From Burkholderiales bacterium (GTDB taxonomy: Bacteria; Pseudomonadota; Gammaproteobacteria; Burkholderiales; Burkholderiaceae_C), in contig JACRPO010000002.1 of NCBI GenBank assembly GCA_016223165.1, positions 151,853-215,852 on the forward strand: a DNA stretch of 64,000 nucleotides, read 5' to 3'. Below the pieces are notes generated by a model. It saw only the letters and a program-made list of their open reading frames with translations, was not told the origin of the DNA and did not search any database. Below are positions 20,145 to 32,449 of this stretch, piece by piece. Numbering within the stretch: the stretch's first letter is position 1; each line of letters begins with the position of its first letter. A program made the translations under genes and the position numbers.

Positions 20145-20870
20145 TCACTTGTCGCGCTCGCTGCCGGGCAGCGCGCTTTGCTGCCACAGGCTCGGCGCCG
20201 CACTCGGCGAAAGCGAATCGGGGTTGTCCGCAGCGACGCGGCGCGCCTCGCGCATCGCGCACTCGAAGAAGCGCAGCCAGGCCTGCAAGGGCGCGACATC
20301 GGGCTCGGCCAGCGCCGTGCGCAGCATCAGCCGCCCGCGGCCGATCATCAGCACCATCGGCACGCCCTCGTCGAAGCGCAGCGCCGCCAGCGCAGCAGCC
20401 AGCGGCCCTTCGAGCCACTCGCGCAGCCAGCCCTTCTGGCTCGACAGGGCCACCCAGCGCTCCTTGAGCGGGCCCATCTCGCTGCCGCTCAGCTTGGAGA
20501 ACATCACCAGCCAGCGCATCTCGGGCGGGGTCTGGTTGTCGATGCGCGTCTGCACGCCTTCGACGAACTGCTCGAAGACGGTCTTCTCCATGTGTTCGGC
20601 GAGGCGGCGGTTCATCACCAGCACCTGCAGGTCGGAGCCAAGCCCGAGCTCGCTGCGCAGGCGCAGCTCCTGACCCTCGATATACGGCCGCTGCGAAGGG
20701 CCCCACTCCAGCCGCCACGCCGTGGCGCCGAGCCGCCCGTCGACGACGAAGCCTTCGTCGGGCACGGCGCGAAATCCGTACTGGTGCGACTCCGCCCAGG
20801 GCGCCACGCCTTCCCATTGCGGCGCATCGGCCTTCGAGCCACCGAGCCAGCGCTTGATGCCGTCGAGCAT
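20145..20870 (-). CDS. Uncharacterised conserved-looking protein
   Basis: A 241-residue cytoplasmic protein starting MLDGIKRWLGGSKADAPQW. There is no signal peptide, membrane segment or cysteine. The middle has TAWRLEWGPSQRPYIEGQELRL, an alpha/beta-looking region with VMNRRLAEHMEKTVFEQFV, and MRWLVMFSKLSG. I do not recognise a domain. It has normal codon usage, a clean ATG and a sensible position convergent with the acyl-CoA dehydrogenase and divergent from the GST gene, so it is a real gene; the function is unknown. Confidence 0.8.
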   Translation of the reverse strand: MLDGIKRWLGGSKADAPQWEGVAPWAESHQYGFRAVPDEGFVVDGRLGATAWRLEWGPSQRPYIEGQELRLRSELGLGSDLQVLVMNRRLAEHMEKTVFEQFVEGVQTRIDNQTPPEMRWLVMFSKLSGSEMGPLKERWVALSSQKGWLREWLEGPLAAALAALRFDEGVPMVLMIGRGRLMLRTALAEPDVAPLQAWLRFFECAMREARRVAADNPDSLSPSAAPSLWQQSALPGSERDK

Positions 20871-20909
20871 GGTTTAGAGTCCGAGACAGATCCCGTGCAA
20901 GGACCTCAG

Positions 20910-21602
20910 ATGATCGAAGTGTATTCGTGGGCCACGCCCAACGGCCACAAGGTGCACATCATGCTCGAGGAGTGCGGACTGCCCTACCACGTGCATGCGG
21001 TGGATATCGGCGCGGGCGACCAGTTCAAGCCCGAGTTCCTCGCCATCAGCCCGAACAACAAGATCCCCGCGATCGTCGACCACGACGGCCCCGACGGGCA
21101 ACCGATCTCGCTGTTCGAGTCCGGCGCGATCCTGCTGTACCTGGCGGCGAAGACCGGCCGCTTCATCCCCGAGGACATCCGCGGCCGCTACGCGGTGCTC
21201 GAGTGGCTGATGTTCCAGATGGGCGGCGTCGGCCCGCTGCTCGGCCAGACACACCACTTCCGCGTCTATGCGCCCGAGAAGATCCCCTACGCCATCGACC
21301 GCTACACGAACGAGGCCAAGCGCCTCTATGGCGTGATGAACCGGCAGCTCGCGAAGAGCAAGTACATCGCCGGCTTCGACTACAGCATCGCCGACATCGC
21401 CATCTTCCCGTGGCTGCGCAGCTGGAAGAACCAGGGTATCGACTGGAACGACTACCCGCACCTGAAGGGCTGGTTCGACGAGATCGGCGCGCGCCCGGCC
21501 GTGCAGCGCGGCGTGCAGGTGCTGGCCGACAAGCGCAAGCCCATCACCGACGACAAGGCGCGCGAGGTGCTCTTCGGCGCCACGCAGTACCAGCAGCGCT
21601 GA
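20910..21602 (+). CDS. Glutathione S-transferase family protein (YfcG/Ure2p-like)
   Basis: A 230-residue thioredoxin-fold transferase. The N-terminal domain has YSWATPNGHKVHIMLEECGL, the TPNGHKV motif of nu-class YfcG proteins, then NNKIPAIVD and the glutathione-contact FESGAILLYLA. The C-terminal helical domain has GGVGPLLGQTHHF and YSIADIAIFPWLRSW. YfcG-type enzymes are disulfide-bond reductases using two glutathiones rather than xenobiotic transferases. Start ATG 20910 begins exactly at the conserved region. It is divergent from the uncharacterised gene by 39 bp. Confidence 0.92.
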   Translation: MIEVYSWATPNGHKVHIMLEECGLPYHVHAVDIGAGDQFKPEFLAISPNNKIPAIVDHDGPDGQPISLFESGAILLYLAAKTGRFIPEDIRGRYAVLEWLMFQMGGVGPLLGQTHHFRVYAPEKIPYAIDRYTNEAKRLYGVMNRQLAKSKYIAGFDYSIADIAIFPWLRSWKNQGIDWNDYPHLKGWFDEIGARPAVQRGVQVLADKRKPITDDKAREVLFGATQYQQR

Positions 21603-21826
21603 CGAACGCCGGGGCCCTGGGGGTCGACCCGGCCCGGGCTGCCCCATGGCGCCGCGGTCACGGTCACGATCACCGGCGCGGTCACGACCACCGTCGCAGT
21701 TGCCGCCGAAGCACAGTCGGGCGCCGGCAGCGGTGCGCGTTGAGCAGGCTCATCGCTTCTTGCGGGGTGCTGGCTAGATTGGTCCTTCACCTGTCCCGCG
21801 GGGACGGGAGTGCCGGAGGGACCACC

Positions 21827-24001
21827 ATGTCGAAGTCGTCACTGCTGCGTGTTGCACTGGCCGCAGCGGTTTGCACTGCCTTGCTCGCCTCCTGCGGAGG
21901 TGGAGGCGAGCCGGAGGACCCGAGCGCCACCGCGCCGGCAGACAGCCTGCTGAGCAGCGACTCGGGCGTCACCCATGGCGACGACCCGCTGGCCAACCTA
22001 CCCGTGGGCAGCTATCTGCGCCAGCTGCCCAAGTGGGCCGACTACAGCCCCGCGAAAGCCCGGGCTGACAGGAAGGTGGGCGACACCGACCCCTCGACCG
22101 AGCAGATCGACAACGTGCCGGTCATCGTGGGCAGCGGCAGCAGCGCGCGCGTGATCGGCTACCGCTCCGAGAACTACGAGTGCAAGACCTCGCACTTCCG
22201 CATGACCGACACGCCGGAGAAGATCGTCATGCTCAGCCCGGACCGCGAGTTGCTGTGGCCGGGCGCGCTCATCCAGGGCCGCAGCCACCGCGACGGGCTG
22301 GGGGCATTGCTGCCGCTGACGATCCGCGAGCGCACGGCGATCAAGGTGTCGATCCCCTCGCTGGCCACGAGCAACAACTTCCGCCTCGTCACCGTGCCCG
22401 ACCAGGCCGAGGTCAACCAGGCGATCGGCTCGATGATCTTCTCCGCCGACAGCGACAACCTGACGACGCCTAGCTCGATCCAGTTCACGATGCACGACTA
22501 CAGCTCCGAGGAGTCGTTCGCGCTGAAGGCCGGGTTGTCCGGGCGCTATCTCGGCTTCAGCGCCAGTGCCTCGGCCTCGGTGTCCACGGGCGCCAACGAG
22601 CGCACGGTGATGGTGTACTTCGTCGAGAAGATGTTCGAGGTCGTCGTCGAGCCGCCGCAGAGCCCCGGTGCGTTCTTCTCGGCCGAGTTCACGCGCGAGA
22701 GACTCGACGAGCAGATCGCGATGGGTCGCATCGGACCGGAGAACCCGCCGGTCTACGTGTCGAACATCGTCTACGGCCGCGTGATGGCATTCACCTTCAC
22801 CTCCAGCGCCTCGACCAGCGAGATCAAGGCGGCATTGAACGCCGCGTACTCCGGCATCTTCAAGCTCAACGCGAGCCTCAGCACCGAGCACGAGCGCGTG
22901 CTGCGCGAGGGCCGGGTGGCGATCACGTCGCTGGGCGGCGACGCCGCGGCGACGATAGAGATGATCAACTCCGGCGACTGGCGCAAGTACTTCCAGACCG
23001 TGGATGCGCAGGGCCGTACGGTGGCCGCGCCGCTGACCAGCGCCTACCCGATCTCGTACACGCTGCGCAACCTCGGCGACGGCTCGATCGCCAAGGTCAG
23101 CGAGACGACGAACTACGACATCAAGCAGTGCACGCTGCAGGACGCCGCCTTCAGCGGCTTCGTCCTCGACAGCTTCGAGACCGACTTCAAGGACTTCGAA
23201 GCCGGCAAGAAGTGGACCGAGACCGCCGATTCGCCGGTGACGGTGGAATGGGGCAAGGCCACGACGCCGCAGAGCATCTTCTACGGCTACCTGCATGCGA
23301 AGCACGAGAACGAAGTCTTCAACGACCTGTTCAAGTACGACGTCGGCTACATCGTCGCGCCGCAGCACTTCCGGGGCGAAAAGACGGACTTCTACAAGGG
23401 CGAGCTGTCGTTCTGGTTCAAGCCCGACGAAAGCGTCCGCATGAAGCGCGCCGCCACCAACCCGAGGCACTGCTTCTGGGTGATCTGGCCGTTCGTCCAG
23501 CAATGTGTCACGCTGCCGCTGCCGATCGACACGCAGCCGCTGCAGGAGACCGATCACGTGCTCGCCTACGACCAGATCACCACCTTCGACCAGGTGGTGT
23601 TGCGCGGCGGCGGCAGCCCCGACTCCGATGTCGCGGTGCTGACGCTGACCTACAACCCGAAGGAGACGGAACTCGGCAAGGATTGGCGGCGGCACGCCAT
23701 CGCCCTCACCAACGACGACAAGTCGGGCAACTCGACCTGCGCGCGCCAGGGCACGCAGTGGCGCGGCTGCTGGCTGGTGGAGGATGCCGTGGCCTCCGAG
23801 GAGCAGATCAGGTACGTGCTGGCCAACCTGCGCGAGTTGCGAATCCGCGCCAGCTACCCGGTGACCGGCACGCGCAAGATCTGCAGAGACCCGGCGCCTG
23901 CGCCGTGTGTCGAGATCGACTCGCCCGACCCGATCCCCTTCGGCTACATCGGCGGCTACTTCGACGAAGTGCAGCTCAGCAAGCGCAGCCCGGGGCTGTG
24001 A
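21827..24001 (+). CDS. Predicted lipoprotein: cholesterol-dependent-cytolysin-like pore module fused to a laminin B-like domain
   Basis: A 724-residue protein with a lipoprotein signal (lipobox LAS-C23). Residues about 96-435 match the pore-forming part of thiol-activated/cholesterol-dependent cytolysins: KIVMLSPDRELLWPGALIQG (132-151), a stretch in the TMH1 position (231-262), NPPVYVSNIVYGR (306-318), the hinge Gly-Gly in LGGDAA (369-374) and AYPISYT (406-412). The CDC domain 4 with its Trp-rich undecapeptide is absent. Residues about 445-718 resemble a laminin B module: YKGELSFWFKPD, DQVVLRGGG, VLANLRELRIRASYP and GGYFDEVQL. GGAGGG lies six bases before ATG 21827. GC content looks lower than in neighbours. 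It stands alone and ends 87 bp before a tRNA-Arg. Cytolysin homology is strong; target and pore activity are unknown. Confidence 0.88.
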   Translation: MSKSSLLRVALAAAVCTALLASCGGGGEPEDPSATAPADSLLSSDSGVTHGDDPLANLPVGSYLRQLPKWADYSPAKARADRKVGDTDPSTEQIDNVPVIVGSGSSARVIGYRSENYECKTSHFRMTDTPEKIVMLSPDRELLWPGALIQGRSHRDGLGALLPLTIRERTAIKVSIPSLATSNNFRLVTVPDQAEVNQAIGSMIFSADSDNLTTPSSIQFTMHDYSSEESFALKAGLSGRYLGFSASASASVSTGANERTVMVYFVEKMFEVVVEPPQSPGAFFSAEFTRERLDEQIAMGRIGPENPPVYVSNIVYGRVMAFTFTSSASTSEIKAALNAAYSGIFKLNASLSTEHERVLREGRVAITSLGGDAAATIEMINSGDWRKYFQTVDAQGRTVAAPLTSAYPISYTLRNLGDGSIAKVSETTNYDIKQCTLQDAAFSGFVLDSFETDFKDFEAGKKWTETADSPVTVEWGKATTPQSIFYGYLHAKHENEVFNDLFKYDVGYIVAPQHFRGEKTDFYKGELSFWFKPDESVRMKRAATNPRHCFWVIWPFVQQCVTLPLPIDTQPLQETDHVLAYDQITTFDQVVLRGGGSPDSDVAVLTLTYNPKETELGKDWRRHAIALTNDDKSGNSTCARQGTQWRGCWLVEDAVASEEQIRYVLANLRELRIRASYPVTGTRKICRDPAPAPCVEIDSPDPIPFGYIGGYFDEVQLSKRSPGL

Positions 24002-24088
24002 TCGCTTGTGCCCGGTGAGCCTCGCGCCGGCCGGGGCCGGAAGCTCCCCCCGCCGGCGCACGCCCGGGCACGCGACAATCCCCCCACG

Positions 24089-24165
24089 CTGCCCGTAGCT
24101 CAACTGGATAGAGCAGCGGCCTTCTAAGCCGCAGGTCGGGGGTTCGAGTCCCTCCGGGCAGGCCA
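24089..24165 (+). tRNA. tRNA-Arg (anticodon TCT), CCA encoded
   Basis: Acceptor stem CTGCCCG pairs perfectly with CGGGCAG; conserved T8, A14, the TTCGAGT T-loop and anticodon stem GCGGC/GCCGC are present. The loop CTTCTAA gives anticodon TCT, reading AGA/AGG. G73 is followed by an encoded CCA. The NhaD-like gene ends two bases after it on the other strand. Confidence 0.96.
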
Positions 24166-24167
24166 GC

Positions 24168-25532
24168 TCACTTCGACGGCGCCGCGGCAGGCGCCTGCGT
24201 TGCAGCGGCCGCGCCGCGCGGCTGGCTGCCGGGGTGGAAGCCGATCATCGCCAGCATCACGAAGAAGCCCACGACGTAGGCCACGGCCACGAACCAGCCG
24301 TGGCGCAGCCACTGGCCGACCGAACGCGCCTGCGGGTACATGTTCGACAGCGCCACGCCGGCCGACGAGCCGAACCAGATCATCGAGCCGCCGAAGCCCA
24401 CCGCGTAGGCCAGGAAGCCCCAGTCGTAGCCGCCCTGCTTGAGGGCGAGCGCGGTGAGCGGGATGTTGTCGAAGACGGCGGAGAGGAAGCCGAGCCCGAG
24501 CGCCGTCTGCCACGAGGCGGCGGGCAGCCGCTCCACCGGCATCATCGAGGCGCACAGCACGAGGCTGAGCAGGAAGATCGAGCCCTTGAAGGCGCCGGGC
24601 ATCAGCGCCCAGTTCGGCCGCCGCAGCGTCATCGTCAGCACGATGGCCACCCACACCGCCGCACCGAGGAACGGAAAGCTGTCGCTGACGGCGTTAAAGC
24701 GCGTATTGATCGTCACGTTGATGGCGATGGCCAGCACGAGGATGAAGGCGACGATGCCCACGCGCGTCCAGTCGATGTGCGCGCCGGCGTCTTCGTCCCT
24801 CTGGATCGGGCTGTAGGCCTGCTGCTTCATCGCCGCCGGGATGCCGAAGATCACCAGCGCCACGGCCGAGCCGATGAAGGCCTCCAGCACCTCGACCGGC
24901 GAGATGCCGGCGATCCAGATCATCGTCGTCGTCGTATCGCCGACGACGCTGCCGGCGCCGCCGCCGTTGGAGGCAGCGACGATCGCCGCCAGATAGCCGA
25001 TGTGCACCTTGCCCTTGAAGACCGTGTGCGCAATGGCGCCGCCGATCATGGCCGCGGCGATGTTGTCGAGAAAACTCGACAACACGAAGACGAGCGCGAG
25101 CAGCACGAAGCAGCCCTTCCAGTCGTCGGGCAGGAAGCGCGGCAGCACGGCCGGCACCTCGCTCTTCTCGAACAGGTCGGCCAGCAGCGCGAAGCCCAGC
25201 AGCAGCAGCAGCAGGTTGGACAGGATCACCCACTCGTGCCCGAGGTGCACGACGAAGCCGCCGACGCCGGCGCCGGTCTTGAACGGCGAGAGCGCGATCT
25301 TGTAGATCGCGATGACGATGGCGCCGCCGAGCGCGATGCGCAGCGTGTAGTGATGGAACAGCGCCACCCCGGCCAGCACGCAGGCGAAGAGGATGAACTC
25401 CACCGGCACCGGCCCGAGCGCGGGGCCGGCGAAGGCGGTCTCGCCGGCTGCTCGTGCCGGCGGCACACACAGTGCGCACATCAGCGCCGCCAGCAGGCCA
25501 GCGGCCGACCTGCCTCCTCCAATCGTTCTCAT
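24168..25532 (-). CDS. NhaD-like sodium:proton antiporter / ArsB-CitM-type permease
   Basis: A 454-residue polytopic inner-membrane protein with a signal-like first helix and about 11-12 hydrophobic segments. The two Asp-Asn motifs SSFLDNIAAAMIGG and SAVFDNIPLTALALKQGG, and NGGGAGSVVGDTTTTMIWIAG, are hallmarks of the ion-transporter superfamily that includes NhaD antiporters and citrate carriers. FGGSMIWFGSSAGVALSNMYP near the C-terminus fits the NhaD/UIT branch. Substrate cannot be fixed from sequence: Na+/H+ exchange is most likely, a carboxylate is the alternative. The last 25 residues are Ala/Pro-rich. It starts at ATG 25532. Confidence 0.82.
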   Translation of the reverse strand: MRTIGGGRSAAGLLAALMCALCVPPARAAGETAFAGPALGPVPVEFILFACVLAGVALFHHYTLRIALGGAIVIAIYKIALSPFKTGAGVGGFVVHLGHEWVILSNLLLLLLGFALLADLFEKSEVPAVLPRFLPDDWKGCFVLLALVFVLSSFLDNIAAAMIGGAIAHTVFKGKVHIGYLAAIVAASNGGGAGSVVGDTTTTMIWIAGISPVEVLEAFIGSAVALVIFGIPAAMKQQAYSPIQRDEDAGAHIDWTRVGIVAFILVLAIAINVTINTRFNAVSDSFPFLGAAVWVAIVLTMTLRRPNWALMPGAFKGSIFLLSLVLCASMMPVERLPAASWQTALGLGFLSAVFDNIPLTALALKQGGYDWGFLAYAVGFGGSMIWFGSSAGVALSNMYPQARSVGQWLRHGWFVAVAYVVGFFVMLAMIGFHPGSQPRGAAAATQAPAAAPSK

Positions 25533-25702
25533 GCCTGCTCCTCGGGTGGGCGCCGGATTCTAGGAGGGGTGCCTGGCCGAGGCATGCCCTCCCGGCGCAT
25601 CGCGCGCCGGTCGCGTGACTTCACCAGCCGCACCGGCATAGGCGCCAGGTGCTAGACCTCCCGGGGCGGTCGGGTGCGGCGACGGCGGTCCCGGCGAGGC
25701 GA

Positions 25703-25716
25703 TTGATCCAGATCAA
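25703..25716. promoter_or_regulatory. Perfect FNR/ANR box (TTGAT-N4-ATCAA) in a 300-bp intergenic region
   Basis: TTGATCCAGATCAA is an exact match to the FNR-family consensus TTGATnnnnATCAA. It lies 116 bp before the TerB-like start and 170 bp before the oppositely oriented antiporter start, in the 300-bp gap 25533-25832. That gap holds no gene I can support. FNR-type regulators bind this site under low oxygen. Neither Crp-like protein in this window has the Fe-S cysteines, so the regulator is encoded elsewhere. Confidence 0.7.
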
Positions 25717-25832
25717 CGGGGGCTTCGGCCACGATCGAAGCGGCGCAAACTCCGGCACCCGGGGTGGCTTTTTCCAGGCCCGGAGCCGCATGATGAGCGC
25801 ATGGCGCAGACGCTCTTCAAGGAGACAAAGTC

Positions 25833-26294
25833 ATGATGAGACAAGCAGCCAGGCCGGCCTCGGACGCGTCGGCCCGCGTACTCGCGCTGATGGTGGCGGC
25901 CAATGGCCATATCGACGCGCGCGAGATCGAGGCGCTGGAGGAACTCGACGCGTTCGGGCTTCTCGGCGTGCCCCGCACCCGCTTCGTGGCGCTGGCGCGC
26001 GACTGCCTGCAGGAGGTCGGCGCCGGCCTCTCGGAGTGCTCGTGGTTGCGCGCACGTGACCTGGCGTACGTGGACCACCTGCTCGAAGCCGTCGCCGATC
26101 CGCAGGAGCGGCTGCTGCTTTGCCGCCTGGCGGCAGCAGCGGTCACCGCGGACGGGCAGGTCAGCGGGGGCGAGCGCCTCGTCTACGACCATGTGCTTGC
26201 GCGCTGGCACATCACCCGCAGCATGGTGACCGAGGCGATCCTGCAGCACGTGGAACGACGCCCGCACCCCGGCGTCCTGAAGCCGGCCCCCTGA
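25833..26294 (+). CDS. TerB-like (TerB/DjlA N-terminal fold) protein
   Basis: A 153-residue helical protein with two copies of the acidic TerB-type metal-site pattern: LALMVAANGHIDAREIEALEE near residue 16, and LAAAAVTADGQVSGGERLVYD near residue 100. Such domains occur in tellurite-resistance TerB and in DjlA and are thought to bind metal ions and other proteins. There is no signal peptide or membrane segment. A perfect FNR box upstream suggests induction at low oxygen. Another ATG lies directly after the first (ATGATG). No other ter genes are nearby, so tellurite resistance should not be assumed. Confidence 0.75.
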   Translation: MMRQAARPASDASARVLALMVAANGHIDAREIEALEELDAFGLLGVPRTRFVALARDCLQEVGAGLSECSWLRARDLAYVDHLLEAVADPQERLLLCRLAAAAVTADGQVSGGERLVYDHVLARWHITRSMVTEAILQHVERRPHPGVLKPAP

Positions 26295-26381
26295 AGGCCA
26301 GCCGCTCGACGGCGCCTGAACGGACGCATGCCGCCGCCGGGATGCGGCGGCCGCCGCCTGGATGCGCATACAGTCCAACCC

Positions 26382-30825
<4,444 letters not shown>

Positions 30826-30840
30826 GGGCGTTCATGTGGT

Positions 30841-30917
30841 TGGTCGGGGTGACACGATTCGAACGTGCGACCCACTGCTCCCAAAGCAGTTGCGCTACCA
30901 GGCTGCGCTACACCCCG
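30841..30917 (-). tRNA. tRNA-Pro (anticodon TGG), CCA encoded
   Basis: On the minus strand the acceptor CGGGGTG pairs with CACCCCG, followed by A73 and an encoded CCA. The T-loop TTCGAAT and the anticodon stem ACTGC/GCAGT are intact. Loop TTTGGGA gives anticodon TGG. Confidence 0.96.
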
Positions 30918-31008
30918 AACCGGCCGATTCTAGACCCCGGGTCTCCCCGAGTCTCCTCGCACTCGCCGGGCACTGCGGGCGCCAGGGCCGCGCGCCGATG
31001 TTCGAGGC

Positions 31009-31647
31009 TCAGGCAGCCTTCTTGCGGCGCGCCTGCTCCTGCTTGTACAGCTCGAACTCCTCGCCGATGGCGCGCGAGATGGCGGGTCGCCGCGTCATGC
31101 GGCGGTGGTAGTTGGTGAGCGCCGGCCAAGGCGCGAGATCGACGCCGGCGTAGGGCGCCCAGTTGAGCACCGCGGTAAGGTAGGCGTCGGCCACGCTGAA
31201 GGCGCTCACGAGGTGGTCGTGCGCTTCCAGGTGCCGCTCCAGCACCGACAGGCGCAGCGCCGCCTTCTCGCTCGCATAGGCCTTCACCTCGGCCACCGCA
31301 TGAGGATCGAGCAGCGGCACGAACACGGCCTTGTGCAGCTCGGTGCCGATGAAGCCGAGCCACTGCCGCAGCGCGTCGCGCCCGGCGGCGTCGGCCGGCA
31401 GCAGCGCGGCGGCGGGGAAGGCCTCGCCCACGTGCTGCAGCACGGCGGCGTTCTCGGTCAGCAGCCGGCCGTCTTCCGTGCGCAGCGCAGGCACCTGCCC
31501 CATCGGGTTGATCTGCCAGTAGTCGGCACCGTCGCGCGTGCGCTTGCTGGCCGAGTCGACCTCGATGAAGCGGGCGGCCGCCCCCGCCTCGTACAACGCG
31601 ATGCGCGTCGCCAGAGAACAGGCCATCGGCGAAAAGTAGAGTTCCAT
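31009..31647 (-). CDS. Glutathione S-transferase, beta/GstA type
   Basis: A 212-residue GST. It begins MELYFSPMACSLATRIALYEAG, the typical proteobacterial beta-class start with the active-site Cys near residue 10, then INPMGQVPALRTEDGRLLTENAAVLQHVG for glutathione binding, and a helical domain with SVADAYLTAVLNWA. ATG 31647 is chosen because it starts at the conserved LYFSP. It is divergent from a TetR gene 72 bp away with inverted repeats between, so it is probably that regulator's target. Substrate unknown. Confidence 0.92.
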   Translation of the reverse strand: MELYFSPMACSLATRIALYEAGAAARFIEVDSASKRTRDGADYWQINPMGQVPALRTEDGRLLTENAAVLQHVGEAFPAAALLPADAAGRDALRQWLGFIGTELHKAVFVPLLDPHAVAEVKAYASEKAALRLSVLERHLEAHDHLVSAFSVADAYLTAVLNWAPYAGVDLAPWPALTNYHRRMTRRPAISRAIGEEFELYKQEQARRKKAA

Positions 31648-31668
31648 GTCCGTCCCGTCGGGTGTTGA

Positions 31669-31731
31669 TTTTTGTACTGTACGGAACACAATTGGACGGC
31701 GTCAAGGATTATTTGCGACATGGTACAAAAA
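31669..31731. promoter_or_regulatory. Candidate TetR operators: TTTTTGTAC ... GTACAAAAA and GTAC-T-GTAC
   Basis: TTTTTGTAC (31669-31677) and GTACAAAAA (31723-31731) form a perfect inverted repeat 45 bp apart. The first copy continues into the 9-base palindrome GTACTGTAC (31674-31682). The second copy lies over the first codons of the TetR gene. The A/T-rich sequence stands out from the surroundings. It fits operator sites for autoregulation and for the divergent GST gene. Confidence 0.5.
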
Positions 31732-32376
31732 CCTGCGCGCCGTGCCGGCGGCGCCGATGACGACTCCGGCCCCCGCCCGCGGGGCCGCCCGCGCGCCTAC
31801 GACCCCGCCGCCGCGCTCGCCGCGGCGACGGCGGCGTTCTGGCGTGCCGGCTACGCCGCCACCTCGCTGGACGCGCTGAGCGAGGCCACCGGGATGAACC
31901 GACCGAGCCTGTACGGCGCCTTCGGCGACAAGCGCGATCTGTACCTGGCGGCGCTGCAGCGCTACGTGGACGAGGCGCGCGCGGCCATGGACGCCGCGCT
32001 AGCCGCGCCGCGGCCGCTGCGCGAGGGGCTCAAGCGCGTGTTCGACCTCGCGCTGAAGCTCTACTACCCGGCCGACGAGTCGCCGCGCGGCTGCCTGCTC
32101 GTGGGCACCGCGGCCACCGAGGCGGTGCAGGACGAGGGCATCCGCGACGTGCTGGGCCGCGGCCTGCGCAACTTCGACCAGGCCTTCGAGCAGCGGCTGA
32201 AGCGCGCCGTGGCCGAGGGCGAACTGCCGGCCGACGCCGACCCGGCGCAACTGGCACGGCTGGCCAGCGCCGTGCTGCACAGCGTCGCACTGCGCTCGCG
32301 CGCCGGCGACCGGCGCAGCGAACTCGCGGCCACCGCCGCGGCCGGCATCGCGCTCATCTGCCGCGCGCCGCGCTGA
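31720..32376 (+). CDS. TetR-family transcriptional regulator
   Basis: A 218-residue TetR repressor-type protein from ATG 31720. The N-terminal HTH reads ALAAATAAFWRAGYAATSLDALSEATGMNRPSLYGAFGDKRDLYLAAL, a strong TetR_N match; the rest is a helical ligand domain with LALKLYYPADESPRGCLLVGTAATEA. This subgroup (YxiF/AcrR-like with PRGCLLV) often regulates nearby oxidoreductases or GSTs. It is divergent from a GST gene with inverted repeats between. Sixteen more residues could come from an ATG at 31672, but that would put the operator inside the gene. Confidence 0.9.
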   Translation: MVQKPARRAGGADDDSGPRPRGRPRAYDPAAALAAATAAFWRAGYAATSLDALSEATGMNRPSLYGAFGDKRDLYLAALQRYVDEARAAMDAALAAPRPLREGLKRVFDLALKLYYPADESPRGCLLVGTAATEAVQDEGIRDVLGRGLRNFDQAFEQRLKRAVAEGELPADADPAQLARLASAVLHSVALRSRAGDRRSELAATAAAGIALICRAPR

Positions 32377-32446
32377 TCGTCGGCGCGCTGATCGCCGCCG
32401 CGTTGATCGCCGCCACGCTGATCGCCGGCGTGTTGATCGACGGCGG
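32375..32446. repeat. Tandem repeat, 15-bp unit, about five copies
   Basis: The unit GATCGCCGCCGCGTT and close variants start at 32375, 32390, 32405, 32420 and 32435. It begins in the TetR stop codon and ends just before the stop of the opposite ThDP-enzyme gene, so it fills the gap between two converging genes. No coding role is seen. Confidence 0.8.
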
Positions 32447-32449
32447 TCT

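Noticed and set aside
21603..21826. A short gene remnant in the gap before the cytolysin gene (repeated GGTCACG segments)
   Set aside because: The frames give only Thr/Val-rich runs with no start context or recognisable homology; it is reported as plain intergenic sequence.
21827..24001. A canonical cholesterol-dependent cytolysin
   Set aside because: The Trp-rich undecapeptide and the C-terminal domain 4 are missing, and it has a lipobox instead of a plain secretion signal.
25833..26294. Tellurite resistance operon
   Set aside because: Only a TerB-like domain is present; no terZ, terA, terC or terD is adjacent.
32375..32446. CRISPR array
   Set aside because: The 15-bp unit is directly tandem with no spacers; the 9-bp and 8-bp repeats elsewhere are also spacer-free. 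No cas gene is present.
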